From Candidatus Aminicenantota bacterium (GTDB lineage: Bacteria > Acidobacteriota > Aminicenantia > Aminicenantales > Aminicenantaceae), in NCBI GenBank assembly GCA_016783445.1, contig JADHWO010000024.1, positions 1 through 32,943 on the forward strand: 32,943 nucleotides of DNA, read 5' to 3'. The notes below the pieces were generated by a model. It was not told the DNA's origin, ran no database searches, and saw nothing but the letters and a program-made list of their open reading frames with translations. The position numbers were made by a program, and so were the translations under genes. Numbering within the stretch: the stretch's first letter is position 1; every line of letters starts with the position of its first letter. Of this stretch, positions 15,836 through 24,607 are shown in pieces.

Positions 15836-17404
15836 ATGAAGAGAAAAATAGCTCTCCTTACTGTTTTAATCCTTGTGCTTTTCCTTCTTCCTGCCAAAGA
15901 TGAAGATATCTGGGGATTATCTTTTAAGAAAATGTCCTCTATCGTTTCGATTCTCGAAGATAGCTATTTCCAGGACATAGATCATGAAAAACTGGCTTAC
16001 TCCTCTATAAAAGGGATGCTTCAAACTTTGGATCCTCACTCCTATTTTCTGGATCCAGATCATTTTTCTCGTATGAGGGAAGATCAAAGGGGAAAATATT
16101 TTGGTTTAGGAATCATCATCCAGAAGCAGGAAGACCGGCTGGTTGTCATTTCTCCCATTGAAGGGGGGCCGGCTTACAGGCTAGGTATTCAGGCAGGAGA
16201 CGTTATTTCTCATATCAATGGTGAGAGTACAAAACCCATTTCGAGCTACGATGCCATGCAGAAGTTAAGAGGTTTAAAAGGAACAAAGATCAATATAACG
16301 GTTTTTCGCGAGTGGCTGAATAAAGCCCTGGAAATGACAATTGTTAGGGAGGAAATTCCTCTTCATAGCGTGCCCTATTCTTTTATACTTCAGGAAGATA
16401 TTGGATATATTTTCATCCGTAACTTTGGAGGAACAACAACCAGGGAGTTCGAAGAAAGAATGGAGTCTCTTGTAAAACAGGGAATGAAGAAGCTTATCCT
16501 TGATATGAGAACAAATGGCGGCGGCACTTTTATTCAATCAGTTGAGATTTCAGATGAGTTTCTGCCAAAAGGGGATCTAATTGTTTCAATTAAAGGGAGG
16601 AATAAGGATTACAATAGAGAATTTTTTGCCATGCGCGACAATCAATATGAGGATATTCCCCTTGTGTTGCTGATAAATCGAGGGAGTGCCAGTGCTCCTG
16701 AAATTGTAAGCGGGGCTATAAAGGATAACGATAGAGGTCTTATCGTAGGCGAGAATTCATTTGGCAAAGGACTTGTACAGACAGTCATTCCCCTTGCACC
16801 TAATGCAGCCGTGGCCCTTACGACTGCAAAATACTACACGCCGAGCGGCAGGTCAATTCAGAGAGACTACACTCATATTGAGGATTATATGCTCAGAAAA
16901 GAGGTCCCTGAAGAAAATAGAGAAGTGAGGTATACTTCACAGGGCAGAAAAGTAATGGGGCAAGGAGGGATATCACCTGATTATGAAGTGAAATTCTCAA
17001 TTCAAGATATAACATTTGATCTGTTATACAAAGGGGCATTCTTCTCTTATGCCCGGAAGTTTACAAAAAATGAAACTCCTCTTTCGAAAAAATTCATTTT
17101 TCCAAGAGAAAAGAAAGCAAATATCAAAGATTCAGGAAGTAAAAGAATTATAAAGAAGAATTTTATTGCAGACTCACAGGTTTTAATAGATTTTAAAGAG
17201 TTCCTTCAGGCGAGTGAGATCAAGTATGACCCGGAACAGTTTGAAAAAGCAAAAGGGGAAATTAAAAGAGAGCTGGAAAGAGAGATATTTTCTTCTATCT
17301 GGGGGATTGAAGAGGGGGTGAAGGTCTACAGGAACAGTGACCCGGCAATTTTAAAAGCTATCGAAGTTTTGCCTGATGCCTCAAAACTCATAAAAAAAGA
17401 CTAG
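15836..17404 (+). CDS. S41 carboxy-terminal processing protease (CtpA/Prc family)
   Basis: This is an exported serine protease that trims or degrades envelope proteins from their C-termini. The N-terminal segment IALLTVLILVLFLLPA is a signal peptide or anchor. A helical pre-domain ends in LDPHSYFLDP, a family hallmark. A PDZ domain follows at about residues 90-170 (GPAYRLGIQAGDVISHING), then the protease core. The catalytic serine is S286 in GSASAPE and the general base K311 in SFGKGLVQT, with Q315; the spacing of 25 and 4 residues equals that reported for Bacillus CtpB. The usual GSASASE is here GSASAPE. At 522 residues it has an extra C-terminal helical region of about 130 residues. It stands alone between promoters. 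Confidence 0.92.
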   Translation: MKRKIALLTVLILVLFLLPAKDEDIWGLSFKKMSSIVSILEDSYFQDIDHEKLAYSSIKGMLQTLDPHSYFLDPDHFSRMREDQRGKYFGLGIIIQKQEDRLVVISPIEGGPAYRLGIQAGDVISHINGESTKPISSYDAMQKLRGLKGTKINITVFREWLNKALEMTIVREEIPLHSVPYSFILQEDIGYIFIRNFGGTTTREFEERMESLVKQGMKKLILDMRTNGGGTFIQSVEISDEFLPKGDLIVSIKGRNKDYNREFFAMRDNQYEDIPLVLLINRGSASAPEIVSGAIKDNDRGLIVGENSFGKGLVQTVIPLAPNAAVALTTAKYYTPSGRSIQRDYTHIEDYMLRKEVPEENREVRYTSQGRKVMGQGGISPDYEVKFSIQDITFDLLYKGAFFSYARKFTKNETPLSKKFIFPREKKANIKDSGSKRIIKKNFIADSQVLIDFKEFLQASEIKYDPEQFEKAKGEIKRELEREIFSSIWGIEEGVKVYRNSDPAILKAIEVLPDASKLIKKD

Positions 17405-17506
17405 AGAGAACAGAAAGAGGAATCAGCATTCGCCGTTTGATCTAAAGATAGACTAAACCAAATCACTTTTACCATTTTTAAGCTCCGTTTAAAGGAAATC
17501 TTGTGT

Positions 17507-17534
17507 TTTACACGCCTCAAAATATTGTTATAAT
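17507..17534 (+). promoter_or_regulatory. Predicted extended -10 promoter of rpiB
   Basis: TTTACA (17507-17512) and a perfect TATAAT (17529-17534) are 16 bases apart, with TGT just before the -10. Transcription would start near 17541 and include the hairpin at 17571-17588. Confidence 0.6.
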
Positions 17535-17570
17535 GACAGCTTAAGAATTTCAGAAAAACAAGGGATCCCC

Positions 17571-17588
17571 CCTTTTTTCCAAAAAAGG
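17571..17588 (+). promoter_or_regulatory. Hairpin overlapping the rpiB ribosome binding site
   Basis: CCTTTTTT (17571-17578) and AAAAAAGG (17581-17588) are perfect complements with a 2-base centre. The second arm runs into AGGAGG (17586-17591), the Shine-Dalgarno site for the GTG start at 17597. Extra C residues upstream could extend pairing. The mRNA could thus mask the ribosome site. Confidence 0.45.
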
Positions 17589-17596
17589 AGGAAGAA

Positions 17597-18049
17597 GTGA
17601 AAATTGCTACAGCTTCAGATCATGCAGGTTATGAGCTCAAAAAAGGCATTATGGCTTATCTTTCCGAAAAAGGAATAAATTATGAGGACTTTGGATGTAG
17701 TTCAGAGGAAAGAGTGGATTATGTAGATTACGCTGAGAAAGCTATAAAAAATGTCCTGTCAGGGGACTGTGACCGGGCTATCCTCTTCTGCGGCACAGGA
17801 ATTGGAATGGCTATTGTGGCAAACAAATTTAAGGGAGTGCGGGCAACTCCATGCTGGGATGAATATGCCGCTGAAGTAAGCCGAAGCCACAACAATTCAA
17901 ATTGCCTGACCCTGGGTGGTAGGGTTTTACCTCTGGATGAGGCTATAAGCATTGTCCGGGTCTGGATTAAAACCGATTTTGAGGGAGGTCGGCATGGCAG
18001 GAGAATCAATAAGATTTTGGATATTGAAGAAAAAAACTTTATGTCATAA
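17597..18049 (+). CDS. rpiB: Ribose-5-phosphate isomerase B
   Basis: RpiB interconverts ribulose 5-phosphate and ribose 5-phosphate. The 150-residue protein has ASDHAGYELK at the start, the catalytic-cysteine motif FCGTGIGMAI and the SHNNSNCLTLGGRVL segment of the LacAB/RpiB family, so it appears active. It begins with GTG after a strong AGGAGG; no ATG fits the family N-terminus. A hairpin covers part of that ribosome binding site. It is followed 17 bases later by a serine hydroxymethyltransferase-like gene, a common pairing in which rpiB lies beside one-carbon and nucleotide genes. LacA/LacB sugar isomerases are less likely from the context. Confidence 0.93.
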   Translation: MKIATASDHAGYELKKGIMAYLSEKGINYEDFGCSSEERVDYVDYAEKAIKNVLSGDCDRAILFCGTGIGMAIVANKFKGVRATPCWDEYAAEVSRSHNNSNCLTLGGRVLPLDEAISIVRVWIKTDFEGGRHGRRINKILDIEEKNFMS

Positions 18050-18066
18050 TTCAAGGAGCAAGAAAA

Positions 18067-19503
18067 ATGCCTTCATTTTATGAGAAAGTCGATTCTTTAT
18101 CTCAAAAGATATTAGAGAATAATAGCTGGAGACAGCGTGAGACTTTTAACCTCATCCCGTCTGAAACAACTCCATCTCTTCTGGTGAAGATGTGCGAGAT
18201 TTCTGATCCTTCAGGGCGTTACGCTGAACACAGGAATATGAAGGGAGAAGAAATCTATTTTTATCAAGGAACGGATTTTATCAGGGAGGTTGAAGAAGAA
18301 GCAAAACAAGAGCTCTGCCGTTTTTTTAACTGTACTGAAGTGGAATTAAGAACTATAAGCGGACAAATGGCCAATGAAGTTGTGTTTAAAGGTATGGTTC
18401 GCTATATCAATCGAGATCGTCCGGAAGGACAGCCGATGCGAAAGATGAAGCTGGTTATGAATAATGAATTGACCAAGGGTGGACATCTCAGCTCTCAGCC
18501 CATGGGTGCTCTTTTTAATTATGTAGCGGAAGATCCAAAAACGGGTAAGGAAAATGTCATTAATTTTCCTGTTTTAGAAAAAAATCCTTATAAGATCGAC
18601 CTTGAAAGGCTCGGAGAAATCCTGGAGCAGCATAAACCGGAACTATTGGTATTTGGAAAAAGCATGTTTTTATTTCAGGAACCAATTCAATTTGTTTCTG
18701 AATTGATAAAGGACTGGGAAGTAAAACCTGTTATTATGTACGATATGGCTCATGTTTTGGGGCTGTATGGTACTTTTCAGACGCCCTTAGAGGAAGGGGC
18801 AAATATTATAACAGGGAGTACGCATAAAACATTTTTTGGCCCTCAAAGAGGAATAATTGCAGGTAACTTTCCAAAAGGAAGTCCCCTGAGGAAGTTATGG
18901 CTGGATGTTAAAAGCCGTACTTTCCCTGGTTCGATAAGTAATCATCATCTGGGAACCCTCCTGGCACTCTTGATGGCTGCTTATGAAATAAACGAGTTTA
19001 AAAAAGAATATCAGACACAGGTCAGAAAAAATGCCAGAGCTTTTGCCCTGGCATTAAAGGATAATGGGATTCAGGTAGAGGGAGACGAAAAGGATGGATT
19101 CACGGAGACGCATCAGGTTGTTATCCGGATCAAAGCCCACGGCGAAGGCCACGAAATTGCCCGTCGTCTGGAAGAGAACAATATTGTGACTAACTACCAA
19201 GCATTGCCGGATGATGAGACATTTCTCAAATCGAGTGGAATCCGTATGGGAGTTCAGGAAATGACGCGCTTCGGAATGATAGAGAAAGACTTTGATAAGC
19301 TCTCGGAATTGATAGCAGATGTGATTGTGAGAGATAAAAAAGTGAAGGAAGAAGTGAAAAAATTTCGTGAGAACTTTCTCCAGATGAAATTCTGCCTTTC
19401 CCTGAAAGAGGGCGTCCCGCTTGCTTCAAAAATTATAAAAAGCATCTTTCCATACCCTGACTTCGCTGATTTATTTATAGATAATTTAGAGAAAAATATA
19501 TAA
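18067..19503 (+). CDS. Serine hydroxymethyltransferase-like PLP enzyme
   Basis: The 478-residue protein belongs to the PLP fold-type I aminotransferase-like group. NLIPSETTPS near residue 28 corresponds to the LIPSEN motif of serine hydroxymethyltransferase (SHMT), GRYAEHRNMKGEEIY to the substrate loop, and GSTHKTFFGPQRG places the PLP lysine at K254. It is longer than and clearly divergent from standard bacterial GlyA (about 415-430 residues). The C-terminal 60 residues, ending FPYPDFADLFIDN, are unusual. It therefore may be a divergent SHMT or a related beta-hydroxy-amino-acid lyase. It follows rpiB by 17 bases with AAGGAG before the ATG and is followed by a predicted terminator. Confidence 0.82.
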   Translation: MPSFYEKVDSLSQKILENNSWRQRETFNLIPSETTPSLLVKMCEISDPSGRYAEHRNMKGEEIYFYQGTDFIREVEEEAKQELCRFFNCTEVELRTISGQMANEVVFKGMVRYINRDRPEGQPMRKMKLVMNNELTKGGHLSSQPMGALFNYVAEDPKTGKENVINFPVLEKNPYKIDLERLGEILEQHKPELLVFGKSMFLFQEPIQFVSELIKDWEVKPVIMYDMAHVLGLYGTFQTPLEEGANIITGSTHKTFFGPQRGIIAGNFPKGSPLRKLWLDVKSRTFPGSISNHHLGTLLALLMAAYEINEFKKEYQTQVRKNARAFALALKDNGIQVEGDEKDGFTETHQVVIRIKAHGEGHEIARRLEENNIVTNYQALPDDETFLKSSGIRMGVQEMTRFGMIEKDFDKLSELIADVIVRDKKVKEEVKKFRENFLQMKFCLSLKEGVPLASKIIKSIFPYPDFADLFIDNLEKNI

Positions 19504-19513
19504 AAGATGAAGA

Positions 19514-19547
19514 GGCTAGTCTTTAATTGACGAGCTGGCCCTTTTTT
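19514..19547 (+). terminator. Predicted intrinsic terminator after the SHMT-like gene
   Basis: GGCTAGT (19514-19520) can pair with GCTGGCC (19534-19540), using two G-U pairs, and a run of six T follows (19542-19547). It separates the rpiB operon from purD. Confidence 0.5.
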
Positions 19548-19578
19548 GTCAGAATGAGTCAAAAAAGAGGGATTTAAG

Positions 19579-20859
19579 ATGAGAATTTTAGTGATTGGCT
19601 CTGGAGGCAGAGAGCATGCCCTTGTTTGGAAAATATCTCAAAGCCCGCGCCTAAATAAGCTTTTTTGTGCTCCCGGAAATGCGGGAACTATGGGCATTGC
19701 AAAAAATGTGGAAATCGGAGATTCGGACATCAAGGGCTTAGCTGATTTTGCCACTCAGGAGAAGATTGATTTAACCGTGGTGGGTCCTGAGCTTCCACTG
19801 ACTCTTGGAATAGTTGATGAGTTTGAGGAGAGAGGACTGGAGATCTTCGGGCCAAGAAAGTCCACGGCTGAACTGGAAGGAAGCAAGGTGTTTGCCAAGC
19901 AATTTATGGAACGTAATAAAATACCTACAGCAATGTCCAGAATTGCTGAATCACCGGAAGAGGCAAAAGAAATTTTAAACACAGGGGAGTTTTTATATCC
20001 TCTGGTTATAAAAGCTGACGGATTGGCTGCTGGAAAAGGCGCTATAATCTGCGAAGACCTTGATAAGGCAAAAGAAGTTGTTAACTTAATTATGGTAAAG
20101 AAGAAATTTGGAAAGGCGGGGAGAAAAGTCCTTGTTGAAGAATTCTTGAGAGGAGAAGAGATGTCTTTTATCGTCCTCTCAGACGGAAATAACGTAGTCC
20201 CTCTTGTCACAACAATGGACCATAAGGCTGCTTTTGAAGGCGATAAGGGCCCGAACACAGGAGGAATGGGAGCGATTTCACCGTCCCCCTATATTGATGA
20301 TGAACTTTTTTCCGAGATAACCGAATCAATTGTCCTTCCTACTGTGACCAGAATGTTTGAGGAAGGGAGAAAATATAAGGGTGTTCTTTATGTGGGGTTG
20401 ATGCTGACAGAGGAAGGGCCCAAAGTCCTGGAATATAACTGCCGGTTTGGAGATCCGGAGACTCAGCCTCAAATGCTGAGGATGGAGAGTGATCTTGTGG
20501 ATGTGCTGCTTTCTATTGTTCGAGAGGAAGTATCAGAACAGGAAATTAAATGGAGTCCTAAAGCTTCTGCGTGTGTGATTTTAGCTTCTGGTGGATATCC
20601 GCTGGAACACGAAAAAGGAAAGCGGATAGAAGGTCTGGAGGAAACTTCAAAGATACCTGGAATCACTCTCTTTCATGCAGGTACTAAGTACCAGGAAGAA
20701 ACGTATTATACAAACGGAGGAAGAGTGCTGGGTGTCTGTGCTTCTGAAGAGAGCTTGAGTGAAACTCTGGACAGGATATACAATGCCATCCCAGGGATAT
20801 CTTTTGATGGCATGTTTTACCGGAGAGATATTGGTTCTGTAAAGGAGGATAAAAGATGA
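19579..20859 (+). CDS. purD: Phosphoribosylamine-glycine ligase
   Basis: PurD joins phosphoribosylamine and glycine with ATP to give GAR in purine synthesis. The 426-residue ATP-grasp protein begins RILVIGSGGREHALVWKI, the diagnostic N-terminal motif. It contains VGPELPLTLGIVD, PLVIKADGLAAGKGA (ATP-grasp), EEFLRGEEMSFIVLSDG and EYNCRFGDPETQ, all PurD hallmarks. Length is normal. AGAGGG precedes the ATG. Its stop overlaps the purE start as ATGA, and purE in turn overlaps mtaB, forming a tight three-gene operon. Confidence 0.97.
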   Translation: MRILVIGSGGREHALVWKISQSPRLNKLFCAPGNAGTMGIAKNVEIGDSDIKGLADFATQEKIDLTVVGPELPLTLGIVDEFEERGLEIFGPRKSTAELEGSKVFAKQFMERNKIPTAMSRIAESPEEAKEILNTGEFLYPLVIKADGLAAGKGAIICEDLDKAKEVVNLIMVKKKFGKAGRKVLVEEFLRGEEMSFIVLSDGNNVVPLVTTMDHKAAFEGDKGPNTGGMGAISPSPYIDDELFSEITESIVLPTVTRMFEEGRKYKGVLYVGLMLTEEGPKVLEYNCRFGDPETQPQMLRMESDLVDVLLSIVREEVSEQEIKWSPKASACVILASGGYPLEHEKGKRIEGLEETSKIPGITLFHAGTKYQEETYYTNGGRVLGVCASEESLSETLDRIYNAIPGISFDGMFYRRDIGSVKEDKR

Positions 20860-21347
20860 AAATTGTTATCTTTATCGGAAGTGATTCGGATTATGAGGTC
20901 GTAAAAGATGCTTTAAAGATACTCAAAGAATTCCAGGTCTCTTTTAATCTGGAGGTCACTTCAGCACACCGTTCTCCTGCCAGAACCCTCAAACTTATAA
21001 AATCTTATGAAGAGAAGGGAGTTGAAGTTTTCATCGCTGTTGCTGGGAAAGCTGCTCATTTAGCGGGTACTGTGGCTGCCAACACAATCCGGCCTGTTAT
21101 TGGTGTCCCGGTAGGAGATTCCAATCTTAAAGGCATTGATGCTCTTTTCTCAACAGTTCAAATGCCAAAAGGCGTGCCTGTGGCCACTATGGGAATAGGA
21201 AAGTCCGGTGCTTCAAACGCTGCACTCCTGGCCATCCAGATCTTAAGCCTGAAAGAGCCATCCCTGGAGAAAAAGTTAAAGGAATTCCGGGAGAAAATGG
21301 CATCTCAGGTGGAAGAAAAGTCAAAGAAAATCCAGCAGAATACATGA
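20856..21347 (+). CDS. purE: N5-carboxyaminoimidazole ribonucleotide mutase-like (PurE)
   Basis: PurE makes CAIR in purine synthesis. The 163-residue protein has IGSDSDYEVVKDAL, SAHRSPARTL (with the catalytic histidine) and STVQMPKGVPVATMGIGKSGASNAALLA. These fit class I PurE, which uses N5-CAIR made by PurK. Two departures deserve note. The usual GAGGAAHLPG is AGKAAHLAG, with a lysine and one residue fewer, and DSLLSIVQMP is DALFSTVQMP. No purK lies in this window. The substrate preference (N5-CAIR or AIR plus CO2) therefore is not certain. It overlaps purD and mtaB by ATGA. Confidence 0.92.
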   Translation: MKIVIFIGSDSDYEVVKDALKILKEFQVSFNLEVTSAHRSPARTLKLIKSYEEKGVEVFIAVAGKAAHLAGTVAANTIRPVIGVPVGDSNLKGIDALFSTVQMPKGVPVATMGIGKSGASNAALLAIQILSLKEPSLEKKLKEFREKMASQVEEKSKKIQQNT

Positions 21348-22591
21348 CATCTTTTTCTATCCAAACCTTTGGCTGCCGGGTGAATCAAGCAGAGGCTTTT
21401 TATTGGTCAAATATATTTCAGAATTTTGGCTTAAAGTATGAAAAAGATTATTTCCGCAGCGATATAGTTGTTGTCAATTCCTGTACTCTCACAAGCCGGG
21501 CAGACAGGGACACAAGAAAATTTATAAGAAAAGTGGCCTCTTTAAATCCCGCAGCAAGATTGATCGTTACAGGATGCTATGTTGAGCGGGCACCTGAGGA
21601 TTTACAAAAAATGCCACAGGTCTGGTATCTTTTTCCCAACAAAGGAAAAAAGCATCTTGTAGATAAAGTAATTTCTCTTTCCGATGAAAAGAGAGACAGC
21701 CCGGTTTTGCCTTTCCGCTCCCGGGCACTCGTTAAAATTCAGGATGGGTGTGATTTTAAGTGTACTTTTTGCATTATTCCCAGCGTAAGAGGCAGAAGTG
21801 TGAGCTATGAGAAAAGAGAAATACTTGCTCAAATAAAGGAATTCATTAAACAGGGTTTTAAAGAAGTTGTTCTGACAGGAATTCATCTTTGTTCATATGG
21901 ATCTAGCCTTAAACCTAAAAGTTCTCTTATGCTGTTGCTTAAAGAGATTGAAAAAATCAAAGGCTTATCAAGAGTGAGGTTGAGCTCACTTGACCCGCGG
22001 TTTTTAGAGCCTCCTCTGCTCGAACACATCACAACAAGTGAGAAAATATGTCCTCATTTTCACCTGTCCTTGCAGAGCGGATCTGATGTTATATTGGAAC
22101 GCATGGGACGGAAAATAAAGATAAAGGATTATAAAGAAATTCTGACTTTTTTGAGCAAAAAGTCTCCCCAGGCTTCCCTAGGGGCAGATATTATTGTTGG
22201 ATTCCCTGGAGAGACCGAGGATGATTTTATGCAGACTTATCGGTTTCTGAAACAGTCACCGTTGACCTATTTTCATGTTTTTTCCTATTCTCCTCGTCCC
22301 GGGACTGCTGCTGCTACCTGGAAACAAATAAACGGCAAAGTTAAAAAGGAGAGAGCAGGACTTCTGAGAGATTTATCTGTAAGAAAGAATGTTAGGTTCC
22401 GCCAGCTTTTTATCGGGAAGGAATGTGATGCTATTGTAATAAAAAAGGAAAAAGCCCGGGATGAAATTCTAACATCCAATTATTTAAAGGTTCGTGTCCC
22501 ATCCTCCCCTTATTGTGAGAGAGAAGAGGCGAGAGTAAAAATTTTAAAAGTGGATAGAGGTGAAACAACAGGGCAGGTAATCAGTCTGTAA
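21344..22591 (+). CDS. mtaB: tRNA t6A37 methylthiotransferase MtaB-like
   Basis: This radical SAM enzyme of the MiaB family is predicted to add a methylthio group to t6A37 in tRNAs reading ANN codons. The 415-residue protein has the N-terminal cluster cysteines C11 (TFGCRVNQ), C47 (NSCTLT) and C78 (TGCY). The radical SAM motif CX3CX2C lies at C136, C140 and C143, followed by a C-terminal TRAM-like region. The FGCRVNQAE form of the first motif points to MtaB and away from MiaB (usually YGCQMN). It is third gene of purD-purE-mtaB, with an ATGA overlap. Confidence 0.92.
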   Translation: MTSFSIQTFGCRVNQAEAFYWSNIFQNFGLKYEKDYFRSDIVVVNSCTLTSRADRDTRKFIRKVASLNPAARLIVTGCYVERAPEDLQKMPQVWYLFPNKGKKHLVDKVISLSDEKRDSPVLPFRSRALVKIQDGCDFKCTFCIIPSVRGRSVSYEKREILAQIKEFIKQGFKEVVLTGIHLCSYGSSLKPKSSLMLLLKEIEKIKGLSRVRLSSLDPRFLEPPLLEHITTSEKICPHFHLSLQSGSDVILERMGRKIKIKDYKEILTFLSKKSPQASLGADIIVGFPGETEDDFMQTYRFLKQSPLTYFHVFSYSPRPGTAAATWKQINGKVKKERAGLLRDLSVRKNVRFRQLFIGKECDAIVIKKEKARDEILTSNYLKVRVPSSPYCEREEARVKILKVDRGETTGQVISL

Positions 22592-22625
22592 AGCCCTCAA
22601 AATATTTTCTAGATTTTTTCAAAAA

Positions 22626-22796
22626 GTGATACTTCCTGTTTCATTTTACTCGCGTTTTACCCTTGATGTTTTGGAAAACCTTATTGGAATGGTCCTGGTC
22701 AGAAAGTCAGAAGACGGCCTGACTTCCGGAGTTATAGTGGAAGCCGAGAATAGGAATTCGGGAGGGGAAAGAAATGCTATGGCGTGCTTATGTTAA
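22626..22796 (+). pseudogene. Remnant of 3-methyladenine DNA glycosylase (Mpg/AAG family)
   Basis: A 56-codon open frame from GTG at 22626 to TAA at 22794 translates to LPVSFYSRFTLDVLENLIG followed by MVLVRKSEDG and SGVIVEAEN. This closely follows the N-terminal portion of the Mpg family (RSFYARDTLEVARDLLG, then KVLVR and SGRIVETEAY). The catalytic region beyond is gone; the intact protein has roughly 190-200 residues. A shift of one base after about 22771 gives RAYV, reminiscent of the later AYVY motif, suggesting an internal deletion plus frameshift. No ribosome binding site precedes the GTG. It lies between mtaB and mutL. Confidence 0.75.
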
Positions 22797-22842
22797 GGAT
22801 AATTCTTTTGTTTCAGTTAAATAAAAGATAAAATAAAATCCT

Positions 22843-24549
22843 ATGAAAAAGATCATACTTCTTCCGCCTGAGGTATCACATAAAATTGCTGCAGGTGAAG
22901 TTATTGAGAGGCCGTTTTCTGCTGTTAAGGAATTAGTTGAGAACTCTTTGGATGCAGGGGCTTCAGAGATAAAAATCCAACTTATAGCTGGCGGGAAAAA
23001 GCTAATAAAAGTTATGGATGATGGTCATGGGATGAGACGGGAAGATGCCCGGATATGCTTTGAGAGGCATTCGACCAGCAAAGTTGCTACTATTGAAGAC
23101 CTCAATCAGATTTTCACCCTTGGTTTTAGAGGAGAGGCACTTCCAAGTATTTCTGCTGTTTCCAGAGTGATTTTGAAGACATCTGATGGAAAAGAGAAAA
23201 AGGGTACTTTGATAAAAAAGGAGGCAGAGGAAATTATTCAAGTTTCAGACACTGCTTATCCGAGGGGAACAAGCGTTGAGGTAAGAGATTTGTTCTTTAA
23301 TTTGCCTGCAAGGGCAAAGTTTCTCCGCTCAGACAGGTCTGAGCTATCCCTGATTGTCAAATACCTGACTTTTGCCTCCCTTGCATACCCTGAAGTGCGA
23401 TTTTCTCTATTTCATGCAGAAAGGCAGGTCTTTGATTACCCGTCTGTAAGCAGTCTTAAAGAGAGGATTTTTCAGGTCTTTGGAAAATCCCTTATAGAGA
23501 ATCTTTTGGAGGTTGAATACGGAGAGGAAAACAATAAAATATTTGGTTATGTATCATCTCCCCCCTCAGGACGCCGGGATAGAACTCATCAGCTTTTTTA
23601 TGTAAACAAACGGCCGGTCAGAGATCGAACTCTTCAGGCTGCTATCAATCAAGCCTATAGAGGTTTTCTTGAGAAGGACAGATTTGCCGAAACTTTCCTT
23701 TTTATCTCATGCCCCTATTCTGAGGTTGATGTCAATGTTCATCCGGCAAAAGCAGAGGTCAGGTTTAAGGATTCACGCTCTTTTTTCCTTCTTGTAGCCC
23801 GGGGTATAGAAAAAGCTGTGAGCAAGAAAATAGGAATAAAGAAGATTTATTCTACTCAGGAAGAAGAAAAAAGCCCCCCGGGGATTAAAGAAGAAACGAC
23901 TTCTCGTAATTTCAGGATTTCTGAAAAAAAGCAGATGGAGTGGAAGGGCTTTTTTTCACCGGTAAAAGCGGAAGAGAGGAAATGCCCGAGAGTCCTTGGT
24001 CAGTATATGGATACTTATATTGTAACATCGTCGGAAGAAGGGATAATTATTATTGACCAGCACAATGCCCATGAAAGAGTTCTTTTTGAAAAATATAAAG
24101 AAACCGACAAAAAAAAGAAATGGCCGCATAAACTGGCTCTTCTTCCAATTCTTTTTGAGCTTTCTCCCTCCCAGATTATAAGTTTTGAGAGTAATCAAGC
24201 TCTGTTGGAAGAAGCTGGTTTCAGGGTGGAAGCTATGGGAGGCAAGAGCTTTGCCTTAAAAGAGTATCCTGAGATATTCAAAGAAGAGGAAGCAAAGGAG
24301 ATATTCCTATCACTCCTTGAGGAAATGGAAAAAGAAAAAATTGAGAATAAAAAAAAGAAGTTGCTTGCCACACTCGCCTGCAAGACTGCTGTAAAGGCAG
24401 GGCAAACCTTATCAATAGAAAAGATGAATTATCTGGTGGGAGAGCTTTTTAAAACTTCGAATTCATCCATATGCCCCCATGGAAGACCTATCGTGGTAAA
24501 AATAGACAGGAGAGAAATAGAGAGGGGCTTAAAAAGAAGCTCAAATTGA
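22843..24549 (+). CDS. mutL: DNA mismatch repair protein MutL
   Basis: MutL links mismatch recognition by MutS to strand removal. The N-terminal GHKL ATPase domain (1-330) has KIAAGEVIERP, ELVENSLDAGA, DDGHGM and GFRGEALPSI, with NVHPAKAEVRF at its end. A short linker follows. The C-terminal domain contains DQHNAHERVLFE, which fits the endonuclease metal-binding motif DQHA(X)2E(X)4E with one substitution, plus ACKTAVKAG and CPHGRPI. This is therefore predicted to be a nicking MutL, as in bacteria without MutH. The 568-residue length is typical. The ATG has no evident Shine-Dalgarno sequence. mutS is not in the window. Confidence 0.96.
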   Translation: MKKIILLPPEVSHKIAAGEVIERPFSAVKELVENSLDAGASEIKIQLIAGGKKLIKVMDDGHGMRREDARICFERHSTSKVATIEDLNQIFTLGFRGEALPSISAVSRVILKTSDGKEKKGTLIKKEAEEIIQVSDTAYPRGTSVEVRDLFFNLPARAKFLRSDRSELSLIVKYLTFASLAYPEVRFSLFHAERQVFDYPSVSSLKERIFQVFGKSLIENLLEVEYGEENNKIFGYVSSPPSGRRDRTHQLFYVNKRPVRDRTLQAAINQAYRGFLEKDRFAETFLFISCPYSEVDVNVHPAKAEVRFKDSRSFFLLVARGIEKAVSKKIGIKKIYSTQEEEKSPPGIKEETTSRNFRISEKKQMEWKGFFSPVKAEERKCPRVLGQYMDTYIVTSSEEGIIIIDQHNAHERVLFEKYKETDKKKKWPHKLALLPILFELSPSQIISFESNQALLEEAGFRVEAMGGKSFALKEYPEIFKEEEAKEIFLSLLEEMEKEKIENKKKKLLATLACKTAVKAGQTLSIEKMNYLVGELFKTSNSSICPHGRPIVVKIDRREIERGLKRSSN

Positions 24550-24607
24550 CAACTATCTTCTGTTTTGCTAAGATTATCGAAGTCTTAGACCTGGATGAGT
24601 TCCCAGG

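Noticed and set aside
22774-22824. 16-codon frame with a GGAGGGG site before its ATG, upstream of mutL
   Set aside because: Too short and inside the decayed glycosylase remnant; the purine-rich stretch is probably chance.
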